NCBI RefSeq assembly: GCF_002205675.1
Contig: NZ_NISK01000002.1
Location: 62,001-126,000, forward strand
Direction of reading: 5' to 3'
From: Sphingopyxis bauzanensis
GTDB lineage: Bacteria; Pseudomonadota; Alphaproteobacteria; Sphingomonadales; Sphingomonadaceae
Length of the DNA stretch: 64,000 bases
The stretch's first letter is position 1, and each line of letters begins with the position of its first letter. The notes under the pieces were generated by a model. That model ran no database searches. It was not told the origin of the DNA and saw only the letters and a list, made by a program, of their open reading frames with translations. The position numbers were made by a program, and so were the translations under genes. Of the stretch, positions 18,747 to 26,684 are shown piece after piece.

Positions 18747-20068
18747 GGGACTGTCATGATTTCCGTGTGTGGGCTGGCATAATGGGTAAGAAGGAGTCTC
18801 ACTATGTCACGACGCAAAGAGCCGGTGATCCCGGCAGATCTTCTGGATCAACTGCTGGCCGGCAGCGACGCAGCTGCAGCGCTGGATCAAGGCGGATTGC
18901 TCGATACGCTGAAGAAAGCGCTGGCCGAACGGGCGCTCAATGCCGAGATGGATCATCATCTGGGCGACGATGAGCAGGCTGGCAATAGCCGCAACGGTTA
19001 CGGCCGCAAGACGGTGACGACGGACACCGGCAAGCTCGAGATCGACGTGCCCCGCGACCGGCATGGCCGCTTCGACCCGCAGTTGATTGCCAAGTATCAG
19101 CGCCGTTTTCCGGGGTTTGATGATAAGATCGTGTCGATGTACGCTCGGGGCATGAGCACGCGTGAGATCAGCGGGCACCTGCGCGATCTGTACGGTATCG
19201 ACGTCTCGCCCGATCTGATCAGCACGGTGACCGATGCGGTCCTCGACGAGGTCGCCACCTGGCAGCAGCGGCCGCTTGACCCGATTTATCCGCTGGTCTT
19301 CTTCGACGCGATCCGGGTCAAGATCCGGGATGAAGGCATGGTCCGCAACAAGGCCTTCCATATCGCGCTCGGCGTCCGCGCCGATGGCGGCAAAGAGGTT
19401 CTGGGCCTGTGGCTCGAACAGAACGAAGGCGCCAAGTTCTGGCTGCGGGTGATGAACGAACTACGGAACCGCGGCGTCGAAGATATCCTTCTCGCCGTCG
19501 TCGACGGCTTGAAGGGCTTCCCTGATGCGATCACCGCGGTGTTCCCGGAGACGATAGTCCAGACCTGTATTGTCCACCTGCTGCGTAACTCCATGGACTT
19601 CGTGTCCTGGAAAGACCGCAAGGGGCTGGCAACCGCACTCAAGGAGATTTACCGTGCGACAGATGCCGACGCTGCCGAAAAGGCGCTGACGGCGTTCGAG
19701 GCCGGTCCCTGGGGCCAGCGTTATGCCGCTATCGGCCAGAGCTGGCGGCGCGCCTGGAGCGAGGTCATCCCGTTCTTTGCGTTCCCTGACGAAGTGCGCA
19801 GGATCGTCTACACAACCAATGCCATCGAGGCGCTTAACTCGAAGCTCAGGCGCGCGGTCCGAGCCAGGGGACACTTCCCAAGCGACGAGGCGGCCACCAA
19901 GCTGCTCTATCTGGTCTTGAACCGATCCGAAAAAGAGTGGAAAATGCCGCCACGTGAGTGGAGCATGGCAAAGGCCCAGTTCGCCGTAATCTTCGGCGAG
20001 CGCTTTATCAGGGCCATGGCGGCCTAATGTTCAACCGCCAGCCCGCACACGGAAATCATGACAGTCCC
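18747..20068. mobile_element. IS256-family (Mutator-like) element, 1322 bp
   Basis: Ends are 32-base inverted repeats starting GGGACTGTCATGATTTCCGT with one difference. The 9-bp duplication TTCGAGCAG flanks it perfectly at 18738-18746 and 20069-20077. It carries one intact transposase on the plus strand, opposite to the interrupted ISAs1 gene. The perfect ends and duplications suggest a recent insertion. Confidence 0.96.
18804..20027 (+). CDS. IS256-family transposase
   Basis: A 407-residue Mutator-like transposase. The family marks are MDHHLGDDEQAGNSRNGYGRK near residue 47, SMYARGMSTREISGHL near 111, and the DDE set: Asp in VFFDAIRVKIRDEG, Asp in LLAVVDGLKGFPDAI with the following QTCIVHLLRNS, and Glu in YTTNAIEALNSKLRR. 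AAGGAG lies ten bases before the ATG. The frame is intact, so the element is probably able to move. Confidence 0.96.
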   Translation: MSRRKEPVIPADLLDQLLAGSDAAAALDQGGLLDTLKKALAERALNAEMDHHLGDDEQAGNSRNGYGRKTVTTDTGKLEIDVPRDRHGRFDPQLIAKYQRRFPGFDDKIVSMYARGMSTREISGHLRDLYGIDVSPDLISTVTDAVLDEVATWQQRPLDPIYPLVFFDAIRVKIRDEGMVRNKAFHIALGVRADGGKEVLGLWLEQNEGAKFWLRVMNELRNRGVEDILLAVVDGLKGFPDAITAVFPETIVQTCIVHLLRNSMDFVSWKDRKGLATALKEIYRATDADAAEKALTAFEAGPWGQRYAAIGQSWRRAWSEVIPFFAFPDEVRRIVYTTNAIEALNSKLRRAVRARGHFPSDEAATKLLYLVLNRSEKEWKMPPREWSMAKAQFAVIFGERFIRAMAA

Positions 20069-20640
20069 TTCGAGCAGCAACGGGATCGCGGTGATCTCGT
20101 TGGATTTTGCGTCTACCGCTTCCTGGCCCAGCACCAGCCGCTGGCGCGACGCCCAGGCTGAAACCATGTGCAGCGGCGCGCGGCCTTTGCTCCTCGCGTG
20201 ACTACGCCGCGACGTCTTGCCGTCAATCGCGATGATATCGGGTGCCTCGTCGCGCAGCGCCTCGACCCAGGTCGCAAAGCAGGTTTTGAACAGCTCGGGA
20301 TCAAGCCCGTTAATGACATCATTAAGGGTGTCGTGGGCTGGTATCCCGTGCGCAAACGGCAGAAAACGGCGCAGAAAATCGAGCCGGTGCTGTCCCCACA
20401 GCCTGATCTCGACAAAATCTTCCATCCCCGAAAGCGTCGCGCAAAGCACCAAAAGCAAGACCTCGCGAAGCGGATACAAAACCCGCCACTGCTCCCGGTG
20501 ATCACGAAGCGCAGAAAAATGATCGAGTATCGAACGCGACGATGGCAATCCAGACATCAATGGCTCCCAGCATATGGAGCATCGTCTGAATCATAACACT
20601 TCAATCAACACCAGTCCGTTCATCTGAAGCGATTGCCCTG

Positions 20641-20650
20641 CAATTTTCCC
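20641..20650 (+). repeat. 10-bp target duplication of ISAs1, right
   Basis: Exact copy of 18058-18067, next to the right inverted repeat. The leuA leader promoter candidate starts nine bases further on. Confidence 0.92.
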
Positions 20651-20659
20651 ACTCCCCCC

Positions 20660-20688
20660 TTGTCAAGCGCGACATTTTGCATCACTAG
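20660..20688 (+). promoter_or_regulatory. Candidate promoter of the leuA leader
   Basis: TTGTCA (20660-20665) and CACTAG (20683-20688) are separated by 17 bases, with the leader peptide start seven bases further on. The ISAs1 right end is 20 bases upstream, so the native promoter seems to be just preserved. The -10 match is poor; outward transcription from the insertion sequence is an alternative. Confidence 0.35.
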
Positions 20689-20694
20689 GGCGCC

Positions 20695-20745
20695 ATGCAC
20701 GGCAACGCCCTTCTTCTTCTGCGACTTACACGCCCTTGGGCGTGA
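20695..20745 (+). CDS. leuL: Leucine leader peptide of leuA
   Basis: A 16-codon frame encodes MHGNALLLLRLTRPWA with four consecutive leucine codons (CTT CTT CTT CTG) and a fifth soon after. Leucine-charged tRNA supply would set ribosome movement here and choose between RNA folds downstream, the classic attenuation logic for leu operons. It ends 81 bases before leuA. The gene is too small to be found by length; the Leu run and position are the evidence. No good ribosome binding site is visible, only GGGCGCC. Confidence 0.75.
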   Translation: MHGNALLLLRLTRPWA

Positions 20746-20783
20746 CACTGGCTGCGCGTTAGTCGCGGCCACCCGCTCAAGGG
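20733..20783 (+). promoter_or_regulatory. Attenuator-like RNA structures of leuA
   Basis: CCCTTGGGCG (20733-20742, in the last leader codons) can pair over ten bases with CGCTCAAGGG (20774-20783). A smaller hairpin GGCTGCG/CGCGGCC (20750-20756 with 20764-20770) lies between, and CACGCCC/GGGCGTG (20730-20745) is a competing local hairpin. A ribosome stalled at the Leu codons or at the stop would change which can form. There is no T run after 20783, so control may be Rho-dependent or act on translation. Confidence 0.5.
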
Positions 20784-20826
20784 TCCGATCGACATCATCG
20801 CAACCGACCAGCAGAAGACCAATCCC

Positions 20827-22491
20827 ATGACCATGCTCCGCGACCCTTCGGTCAAGTACAGCGCCTTCCCACAAGTTCCCTTGGCGAACCGCGAATGGCC
20901 CACCCGCGTCACCACCGCCGCGCCGATCTGGCTGTCCACCGACATGCGCGACGGCAATCAGGCGCTCATCGACCCGATGGATGCCGAGAAAAAGGCGCGC
21001 TTCTTCGACCTCCTCTGCCGCATCGGCCTGAAAGAGATCGAGGTCGGCTTCCCCAGTGCCGGCGCGACCGAGTTCGACTTCATCTCCGGCCTCGTCCAGC
21101 AGGGCCGCATCCCCGACGACGTCACCCCGCAGGTGCTCACCCAAAGCCGCGCCGACCTCATCCGCACCAGCTTCGAAAGCCTCGCCGGCGCGAAAACCGC
21201 GATCGTCCACGTCTATAACGCGGTCAGCCCCGCCTGGCGCCGCATCGTGTTCGGCATGGAGATGCCCGAGATCAAGGCGATCGCGATCGAGGGCGCCAAG
21301 CAGCTGCGCGACAACGCCGCGCGCCTCCCCGGCACCGACTGGCGCTTCCAGTACAGCCCCGAAACCTTCTCGACCGCCGAACTCGATTTCAGCATCGAGT
21401 GCTGCGCTGCGGTGATGGACATCCTGCAACCCACCACCGACAAGCCGATCATCCTCAACCTGCCCGCCACGGTCGAGGCATCGACGGCGAACATCTACGC
21501 CGACCAGATTGAGTATTTCTGCAAGAACCTGCCCGGCCGCGACCGCGCGATCATCTCCCTCCACACCCACAACGACCGCGGCACCGGCGTCGCCGCCGCC
21601 GAGCTCGGCCTGCTCGCGGGCGCCGACCGCGTCGAGGGCTGCCTGTTCGGCAATGGCGAGCGCACCGGCAACAGCTGCCTCGTCACCATCGCGCTCAACA
21701 TGTACACGCAGGGGGTCGACCCCGGGCTCGACTTCTCGAACATCGACGAAGTCATCGCGACGGTCGAATATTGCAACCAGCTCCCCGTCCACCCGCGCCA
21801 CCCCTATGGCGGCGAGTTGGTCTATACCGCCTTCTCGGGCAGCCATCAGGACGCAATCAAGAAAGGCTTCGCCGCGCGCGAGCGCCAGAATGACGAACGT
21901 TGGGAAGTCCCTTACCTGCCCATCGACCCCGCCGACCTCGGCCGCAGTTACGAAGCGGTGATCCGCGTCAACAGCCAGTCGGGCAAGGGTGGTGTTGCCT
22001 GGGTGCTCGAACAGGACAAGGGGCTGAAACTGCCCAAGAAAATGCAGGCCAGCTTCAGCCACGTGGTGCAGGCGCTGGCGGACGAAACCAGCCGCGAGCT
22101 GACCGCCGACGACATCTGGGGCGCGTTCGAAACTGCGTATCTCAAGGTCGAGGACAAGAGATTCCAGCTCGTCGACTGGTCCGAAAGCCACGCCGGAGCC
22201 GACCGCATCTTCGCTGGCAAGCTCACCATCGACGGCGCCCCGCGCAGCGTCAGCGGCCGCGGCAACGGCCTGATGAGCAGCGTCATCGCCGCGCTCGCCG
22301 AGTCCGGCGGCCCGGTCATGGACATCGTCGATTACAGCGAGCACGCAATCGGCCAGGGCAGCACCGCGCAAGCCGCTGCCTATGTCGAATGCCGCACCCC
22401 CGACGGCAAAAGCGTCTTCGGCTGCGGCCTCGACACCGACGTCGCGACCGCCAGCGTGCGCGCGATCCTGAGCGCCGCCAACGGCGCCTGA
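20827..22491 (+). CDS. leuA: 2-isopropylmalate synthase (long, LeuA2-type)
   Basis: A 554-residue enzyme that condenses acetyl-CoA with 2-oxoisovalerate, the first step of leucine synthesis. The DRE-TIM barrel marks are STDMRDGNQALIDPMDAEKK near residue 39, IEVGFPSAGATEFDF near 71 and the metal-binding ISLHTHNDRGTGVAAAELG near 245. The C-terminal ~120 residues form the regulatory domain that binds leucine (ISGKL...GRGNGLMSSVIAAL region). Length matches the LeuA type found in actinobacteria and yeast. The upstream leader peptide implies control by leucine supply. Confidence 0.96.
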   Translation: MTMLRDPSVKYSAFPQVPLANREWPTRVTTAAPIWLSTDMRDGNQALIDPMDAEKKARFFDLLCRIGLKEIEVGFPSAGATEFDFISGLVQQGRIPDDVTPQVLTQSRADLIRTSFESLAGAKTAIVHVYNAVSPAWRRIVFGMEMPEIKAIAIEGAKQLRDNAARLPGTDWRFQYSPETFSTAELDFSIECCAAVMDILQPTTDKPIILNLPATVEASTANIYADQIEYFCKNLPGRDRAIISLHTHNDRGTGVAAAELGLLAGADRVEGCLFGNGERTGNSCLVTIALNMYTQGVDPGLDFSNIDEVIATVEYCNQLPVHPRHPYGGELVYTAFSGSHQDAIKKGFAARERQNDERWEVPYLPIDPADLGRSYEAVIRVNSQSGKGGVAWVLEQDKGLKLPKKMQASFSHVVQALADETSRELTADDIWGAFETAYLKVEDKRFQLVDWSESHAGADRIFAGKLTIDGAPRSVSGRGNGLMSSVIAALAESGGPVMDIVDYSEHAIGQGSTAQAAAYVECRTPDGKSVFGCGLDTDVATASVRAILSAANGA

Positions 22492-22498
22492 CCGCGCG

Positions 22499-23038
22499 AT
22501 GCCGCTCTGCCACCGCCTCGCGCAGCCGTCGGACCTCGACGCGCTGCGCGCGGTGATGGCGCTCGCGATCGCCGAACTGCAAAAGGGCTTCCTCGACGAC
22601 GCACAGATCGCCGCCAGCCACGCCGTCATGGGCCTCGACACCCAGCTGATCGCCGACGGCACCTATTTCGTCATCGAGGCCGATGGTCAGATCGCGGGCT
22701 GCGGCGGCTGGTCGCACCGCGCGACACTCTACGGCGGCGACCACGCCGCCGCCCTGCGCGACCCCGCCCTGCTCAGCCCCACCACCGACGCCGCCCGCAT
22801 CCGCGCTATGTACACCCACCCCGATTTCGCAAGGCAGGGCGTCGGTCGCATGGTAATGGCGCTCTGCGAAGCCGCCGCGCAGCAGGCCGGCTTCACCCGC
22901 ACCGAGCTGATGGCCACGCTATCGGGCGAACCCCTTTACCGCGCCAGCGGCTACATCCCCATCGAACGGGTAAACGCGCCCGGCCCCAACGGCGCGAGCG
23001 TCCCCCTGATCCGCATGGGCAAGCAGCTAGGCGGCTAG
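22499..23038 (+). CDS. GNAT family N-acetyltransferase
   Basis: A 179-residue acetyltransferase of the GNAT fold. The acetyl-CoA-binding motif A is visible as IRAMYTHPDFARQGVGRMVM near residue 100, preceded by beta strands YFVIEADGQIAGCGGW. The substrate is unknown. It starts seven bases after the leuA stop and is probably translated from the same message, although no link to leucine synthesis is apparent. Confidence 0.88.
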   Translation: MPLCHRLAQPSDLDALRAVMALAIAELQKGFLDDAQIAASHAVMGLDTQLIADGTYFVIEADGQIAGCGGWSHRATLYGGDHAAALRDPALLSPTTDAARIRAMYTHPDFARQGVGRMVMALCEAAAQQAGFTRTELMATLSGEPLYRASGYIPIERVNAPGPNGASVPLIRMGKQLGG

Positions 23039-23060
23039 CCGATCCGCGCTGTAGCCAAAG

Positions 23061-23165
23061 GCCATGGGGAGGTGGCAGTGTCCTTCGACTGCCTTGCAGG
23101 CGCTCAGGGTAAACTGCGCCGCAGGCGCAGGACTGACGAAGGGCCAAAAGCGCAACGCCGCCGCC
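23061..23165 (-). repeat. Dispersed repeat, same family as the bioD insert
   Basis: Read on the minus strand, 23144-23061 matches the bioD insert 13387-13470 at about 74 of 84 bases. The centre, from GTCAGTCCTGCGCC through GGCGCAGTTTACCCTGAGCG to GCAAGGCAG, differs at one position only. The plus-strand end, GACTGACGAAGGGCC...AGCGCAACGCCGCCGCC, resembles 23971-24006. The copy is intergenic, downstream of the GNAT gene. Confidence 0.88.
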
Positions 23166-23241
23166 CTGCCACCAGCCATTGGGCGGACCCTCTCAGCGGC
23201 GAACGGGGCCTAGGCCCGCGTTCGCGCGCCCCGACCGAAGA

Positions 23242-23817
23242 TCAATTCGCTGGCGCCGCCGCAGCCTTCGATTGCGCAACCGCCGTCGCAAACTGCTGCG
23301 CCGAAAGCGTCGTCGCCAGCCCGGCGTTCGATACGAACAGCACCGATCGCGGCACCGTCACATCCCCCGCGCCGGTGGTCAGCAGCGCGCTGTCCGCCGC
23401 GACCGCCTTCACCTGACCGAGCACCGCGCTGCCGCCCGCGCTGCGCACATCGGCGCCGACCTTCAACGCAGCGCCGACCGCGGCGTCATTTTCCTTTGCG
23501 GCCTGCGCCACCGATGCGAGCAGCTTTGCCTTGGTCACATTGAGCGCCGGACCCTTGGGCGTCTGGACAAAGGCGTTGGCGGGAACGACGATGCCGCGAT
23601 CGCCGACCGCCACCGCAACCTTGCCGCCTTCGACCTGCGCGATCTTGCCCACCACCTCGCCCGCCGAGTCATGGACATTGGTGCCGGGGGTGAGCGACGC
23701 AGTCGGGGCGGGCGCAGGGGTCGGCGCCGGATTGGCCTGCACCGCCAGCGCGGGACCGGCATAAACCACCGCGCCCGCAAGGCACAGTGATGCGATAAAG
23801 CCGAACGGCTTTTTCAT
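23242..23817 (-). CDS. Exported PRC-barrel-like protein
   Basis: A 191-residue protein with a signal peptide (FGFIASLCLAGAVVYAGPALA), a Pro-Ala-rich linker and a central segment TPGTNVHDSAGEVVGKIAQV, GKVAVAVGDRGIVVPANAF, which has the look of a PRC-barrel beta domain. A second similar stretch (VGADVRSAGGSAVLGQVKAV) suggests two tandem barrels. Function is unknown. AGGAG lies eight bases before the ATG. Repeats of the bioD-insert family flank the gene on both sides. Confidence 0.82.
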   Translation of the reverse strand: MKKPFGFIASLCLAGAVVYAGPALAVQANPAPTPAPAPTASLTPGTNVHDSAGEVVGKIAQVEGGKVAVAVGDRGIVVPANAFVQTPKGPALNVTKAKLLASVAQAAKENDAAVGAALKVGADVRSAGGSAVLGQVKAVAADSALLTTGAGDVTVPRSVLFVSNAGLATTLSAQQFATAVAQSKAAAAPAN

Positions 23818-23933
23818 GGCTTGTCTCCTGTCGATGGGTGAAATCCCACCATAGACAGCGCCCCGCCGGTCTGGCCAACGCGGGGTTGCCGAACCGAGGC
23901 CCCGACAGGACAAGCCGAGCCCCCAAGCGGTCC

Positions 23934-24008
23934 CTCCCTGTGACCGAAGGTCATGGGGGGTAGTCCGAAGGACTGACGGAGAAGCCTTTAGCGCAACGTC
24001 GCCGCCAA
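23934..24008 (+). repeat. Dispersed repeat, third copy of the family
   Basis: It contains the hairpin CTCCCTGTGACCGAAGGTCATGGGG..., matching the first part of the bioD insert (CTCCCTGTG...CATGGGGGAG), and then GGACTGACGGAG...TAGCGCAACGTCGCCGCC, matching the plus-strand end of the copy at 23061. It is a shorter, rearranged member. Confidence 0.75.
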
Positions 24009-24068
24009 TGACGCTGGGGGCGATCAGCAGGCCATCGCTTTCGGGCGACAGCGCATGACGGGCTGACC

Positions 24069-24395
24069 CTAATCGGCGACCCAATAATCGTGGGCGCCGC
24101 CGGGTTCATGGCCGCGGCGACAGATCACCGCGCCATCGACGAGCAATTCGGCCCAATCGCCGATCGGCTCGCGCGCGATCATCGCCAGCGCCGCCGCGAC
24201 GTCGGCCGCCTCGAACGCCACGCGCTTTCCCATCCCCAACCACGCGTCGCGGTATCGCAGAATGTACGTGGTCAGGGATTCTGTGGTCGCAGGGACGGCG
24301 CCGGGCGGCGCGTCGCCGCTGGGCGCATCGGCGCGCGGCAGGCAATCGCAGCCACCATCGGCGGCGCCGCGCTGCAAGGATCGGGGAATCTTCAT
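24069..24395 (-). CDS. Small protein of unknown function
   Basis: A 108-residue protein with an N-terminal Cys-containing stretch and a well-formed C-terminal part (YILRYRDAWLGMGKRVAFEA, ALAMIAREPIGDWAELLVDG, CRRGHEPGGAHDYWVAD). The second half looks like a genuine alpha/beta sequence; I do not recognise the family. GAAGG lies ten bases before the ATG. No obvious partner. Confidence 0.6.
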   Translation of the reverse strand: MKIPRSLQRGAADGGCDCLPRADAPSGDAPPGAVPATTESLTTYILRYRDAWLGMGKRVAFEAADVAAALAMIAREPIGDWAELLVDGAVICRRGHEPGGAHDYWVAD

Positions 24396-24801
24396 GGGAG
24401 AGTACCTTCGTTGGGGGAACCGAAGGGGCAGTGCCGCTGGTCAGTCCGGCGATGACCGCCGCCGGGGGCGAAAGATTTTAGTCGGCGATATGTCTCCTCG
24501 TCCGAAAAACGCCCGAACCATGCGCGCCGTGCAAATGGGTCGGGCACGACATCTGGAACAGTATGAAAATCGACGCCTTTTCATTGCCATGGGTCGCCGG
24601 GGCGATTGGCCGCCATTCGACGAGTGGCAAGGGGCCATCGACGAACGGTCCGAGCGCCGACGATGGCCGGGGTGCCGCCGCCATCTTACAATCGGCGATT
24701 GGCGTTCCCATATCATCCCGATCGCGGTTCCGATTTTTCCTTAGGCCGCCGCGGCTGAGAGACCTGCGCGCTCCCGCTTACCCGAACAGGAGCCGCGCCC
24801 G
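24396..24801. other. Intergenic region, no gene seen
   Basis: About 400 bases without a convincing gene on either strand. Open frames here have skewed composition, no ribosome binding sites and no family features. Composition is a little less GC-rich than the neighbours at 24480-24740, which may mark decayed or foreign DNA. An AGGAG belonging to the next gene is at its end. Confidence 0.5.
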
Positions 24802-25161
24802 ATGAACAGCCGAGCCAAACCCGTCAATCCGCCCGTCCGCAAGGCGCCCGCCCCCGCTGCGCCTGCCAAACCAGCCAGCACCGACGCTGCCGACGACGCG
24901 GCGCCCGCCCGCGCGCGCACCAACAACTATTTCCGCAAGAACCGGACCCCGCTTGCCCGCGACGATGCCAAGCGACAGGGCGACATCAGCCAGCTCGCCT
25001 TCCTGACCATGGGCGGGCGCGACGCGGCGGTCGACTTCCTCAACAGCGAAAATGCCGCGCTCGGCGGCCGCCCGCTCGCGCTCGCCACCGCCAGCGCCGA
25101 GGGGTTTGAACAGGTCGCCGCCGCGATCCGGGCCATGGCGCCGGGCGCCGCCACGTCATGA
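24802..25161 (+). CDS. DUF2384 (MbcA/ParS-like) C-terminal domain protein
   Basis: A 119-residue protein. The first ~40 residues are Pro/Ala-rich and look disordered. The C-terminus, VDFLNSENAALGGRPLALA followed by EGFEQVAAAIRAM, fits the toxin-binding DUF2384 domain of Xre/MbcA/ParS antitoxins (Leu-Asn ... Leu-Gly-Gly-Arg-Pro). The usual N-terminal helix-turn-helix is missing or very short, and no RES-domain toxin follows. AGGAG lies ten bases upstream. Overlaps the next gene by four bases. Confidence 0.65.
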   Translation: MNSRAKPVNPPVRKAPAPAAPAKPASTDAADDAAPARARTNNYFRKNRTPLARDDAKRQGDISQLAFLTMGGRDAAVDFLNSENAALGGRPLALATASAEGFEQVAAAIRAMAPGAATS

Positions 25162-25391
25162 GCCGCGCGATGAACGTCACGCTGCCCGAGGCCGAAGTAA
25201 CCGCGCTGTGCAAAAGCGCGGGGGTCATCATCAGCGCGATCGAGCCCCTGCCCGACGGCGGCACCCGCCTGGTCTGTGTCTCGCCCGACGGCGCCGACAA
25301 GATGCGCAAGAAACTGAAGAAAAGCCTGATCGACGGCGCCGTCACCCGGCACCGCTTCTACCGCGCCCCGGGGTCAGAAGGGGGCTATTAA
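25158..25391 (+). CDS. Small protein of unknown function
   Basis: A 77-residue protein with strand-helix character: MNVTLPEAEVTALCKSAGV, then EPLPDGGTRLVCVSPDGADK and a basic stretch KMRKKLKKSLIDG. It overlaps the stop of the DUF2384-like gene (ATGA), so the pair is translationally coupled. It has no similarity I can see to RES or HipA toxins. The 3' end overlaps the convergent sigma factor gene by four bases. Confidence 0.65.
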   Translation: MSRAMNVTLPEAEVTALCKSAGVIISAIEPLPDGGTRLVCVSPDGADKMRKKLKKSLIDGAVTRHRFYRAPGSEGGY

Positions 25392-26644
25392 CAGTCGGCG
25401 GCGCGTCGCAGCAGATAGTCGCGTTCGCGGTCATTGCCGGCCAGCGCCGCCGCGGCTTCGAACTGCGCCTTCGCCTCGGCGCGGCGCCCGGCGCGGAACA
25501 GGAAGTCGCCGCGCGCGGCGGGCAACGGCGCATAGTGGCGAAGCGCCGCTGCGTCGGCGATCGCATCGACCAGCGCCAGCCCGGCGTCGGGGCCGAACGC
25601 CATGCTGTGCGCGACCGCGCGGTTCAGCTCGACCACCGGCGACGGCATCACCTGCCGCAACCGGTCGTACAGCGCGGCGATCCGCCGCCAGTCGGTGTCC
25701 TCGGCCCGCCGCGCCCGGGCGTGGCACGCCGCGAGCGCCGCCTGCAACGCATAAGACCCGTCGGCGCCGCCTAGCGCCTCGACCCGCGCCAGCGCATTCA
25801 GCCCGCGGCGGATCAGCAGCTGGTCCCAGCGCGCCCGGTTCTGCTCGGTCAACGGCACGAACTGGCCGTCGGGCCCGGCGCGCGCCGCCAGCCGCGACGC
25901 CTGTATTTCCATCAGCGCCAGCAGCCCCAGCACCTCGGGCTGCTCGGGCATCAGCCCGGCCAGGATGCGCCCCAGCCGCTGCGCCTCACCGCAGAGCGGC
26001 GGCCGCACCAGCGACAGCCCCGCAGTCGCGGCATAGCCCTCGTTGAAGATCAGATAGACGACCTCGAGCACCGACGGCAGCCGCACCGCCAGCTCGGCGC
26101 CTCGCGGCACCGCGAACGCGACCCCGGCTTTCCCAATCGCCTTCTTGGCCCGGGTGATCCGCGCCGCAATCGCCGCCTCGTTCGACAGGAACGCCCGGGC
26201 AATTTCCTCTACCGTCAGTCCGCCGACCAGCCGCAGCGTCAGCGCGGCGCGCCCCTCGGGTCCGATTACCGGGTGGCACGCGGCAAAGATCAGCCCGAGC
26301 AGTTCGTCGCCCAGCGGATCGTCCAGCGCAGCCTCAAGGGCGTCGGCACTCATGCCCTGCTCCTCGTCCAGTTCGCGAGCGATCTCGGCATGTTTGCGCT
26401 CCCGCATCTGGGCGTGCCGGATGCCGTCGATGGCGCGCCGCTTCGCCGCGGCCATCAACCAGGCGCCGGGATTGGCGGGAACGCCGCTGGAGGGCCATTC
26501 GGTCATTGCGACAAGCAGCGCATCCTGCGCCAGCTCCTCGGCTCGGTCGACATCGCGGGTCAGCCGCGCCAGCCCGGCAATCAGCCTGGCCCGCTCAATG
26601 CGGAAAACCGCCTCGGTCGCCCGGAGGGTGGGGTCCGCCGCCAT
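25388..26644 (-). CDS. RNA polymerase sigma factor, ECF42-type
   Basis: A 418-residue extracytoplasmic-function sigma factor with a long C-terminal extension. Region 2 is at about residues 15-85 (LTRDVDRAEELAQDALLVAM, KRRAIDGIRHAQMRERKH) and region 4 at about 125-180 (ALTLRLVGGLTVEEIARAFL). The remaining ~230 residues (DAALRHYAPLPAARGDFLFR) form TPR-like helices typical of ECF42, which replaces an anti-sigma factor as regulator. Its usual partner, a DGPF/YciI protein, lies just upstream. Confidence 0.93.
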   Translation of the reverse strand: MAADPTLRATEAVFRIERARLIAGLARLTRDVDRAEELAQDALLVAMTEWPSSGVPANPGAWLMAAAKRRAIDGIRHAQMRERKHAEIARELDEEQGMSADALEAALDDPLGDELLGLIFAACHPVIGPEGRAALTLRLVGGLTVEEIARAFLSNEAAIAARITRAKKAIGKAGVAFAVPRGAELAVRLPSVLEVVYLIFNEGYAATAGLSLVRPPLCGEAQRLGRILAGLMPEQPEVLGLLALMEIQASRLAARAGPDGQFVPLTEQNRARWDQLLIRRGLNALARVEALGGADGSYALQAALAACHARARRAEDTDWRRIAALYDRLRQVMPSPVVELNRAVAHSMAFGPDAGLALVDAIADAAALRHYAPLPAARGDFLFRAGRRAEAKAQFEAAAALAGNDRERDYLLRRAADC

Positions 26645-26684
26645 GCGCTACGGTGCGCGGCGCATGGCGGGGCGGACGAGGGGT

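Larger units (their letters stand above)
18081..20557 (-). pseudogene. ISAs1 transposase gene split by an IS256-like insertion
   Basis: The N-terminal part (20069-20557, 163 codons, starting MSGLPSSRSILDHFSALRDH after GGGAG) and the C-terminal part (18081-18737, 218 codons) are on either side of the inner element. Removing that element with one 9-bp duplication restores one 381-residue frame with no other damage, through ITAIPLLLE|RLELTGALVTIDA. The H-repeat/ISAs1 DDE features are visible: IIAIDGKTSRRS in the first part and GDYLLALKGNRP, NRLHWVLDVVFHDD in the second. Neither part is likely to be active. Confidence 0.93.
18068..20640. mobile_element. ISAs1-family element, interrupted
   Basis: Terminal inverted repeats of 25 bases (CAGGGGAATCGCTTCAGATT at the left, CAGGGCAATCGCTTCAGATG read inward at the right) bound the element. 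The direct repeat CAATTTTCCC flanks it perfectly at 18058-18067 and 20641-20650. Without the inner IS256-like element and one copy of its target duplication it is 1242 bp, a normal ISAs1 size. The transposase gene is on the minus strand. Confidence 0.95.

Noticed and set aside
20620..22662. Minus-strand open frame of 680 codons opposite leuA
   Set aside because: It covers leuA and its leader; the translation is repetitive in Asp/Arg/Val/Gly and shows no domain.
24262..24744. Plus-strand frame of 160 codons in the gap before the DUF2384-like gene
   Set aside because: Overlaps the better-supported minus-strand gene at 24069, lacks a ribosome binding site and has skewed composition.
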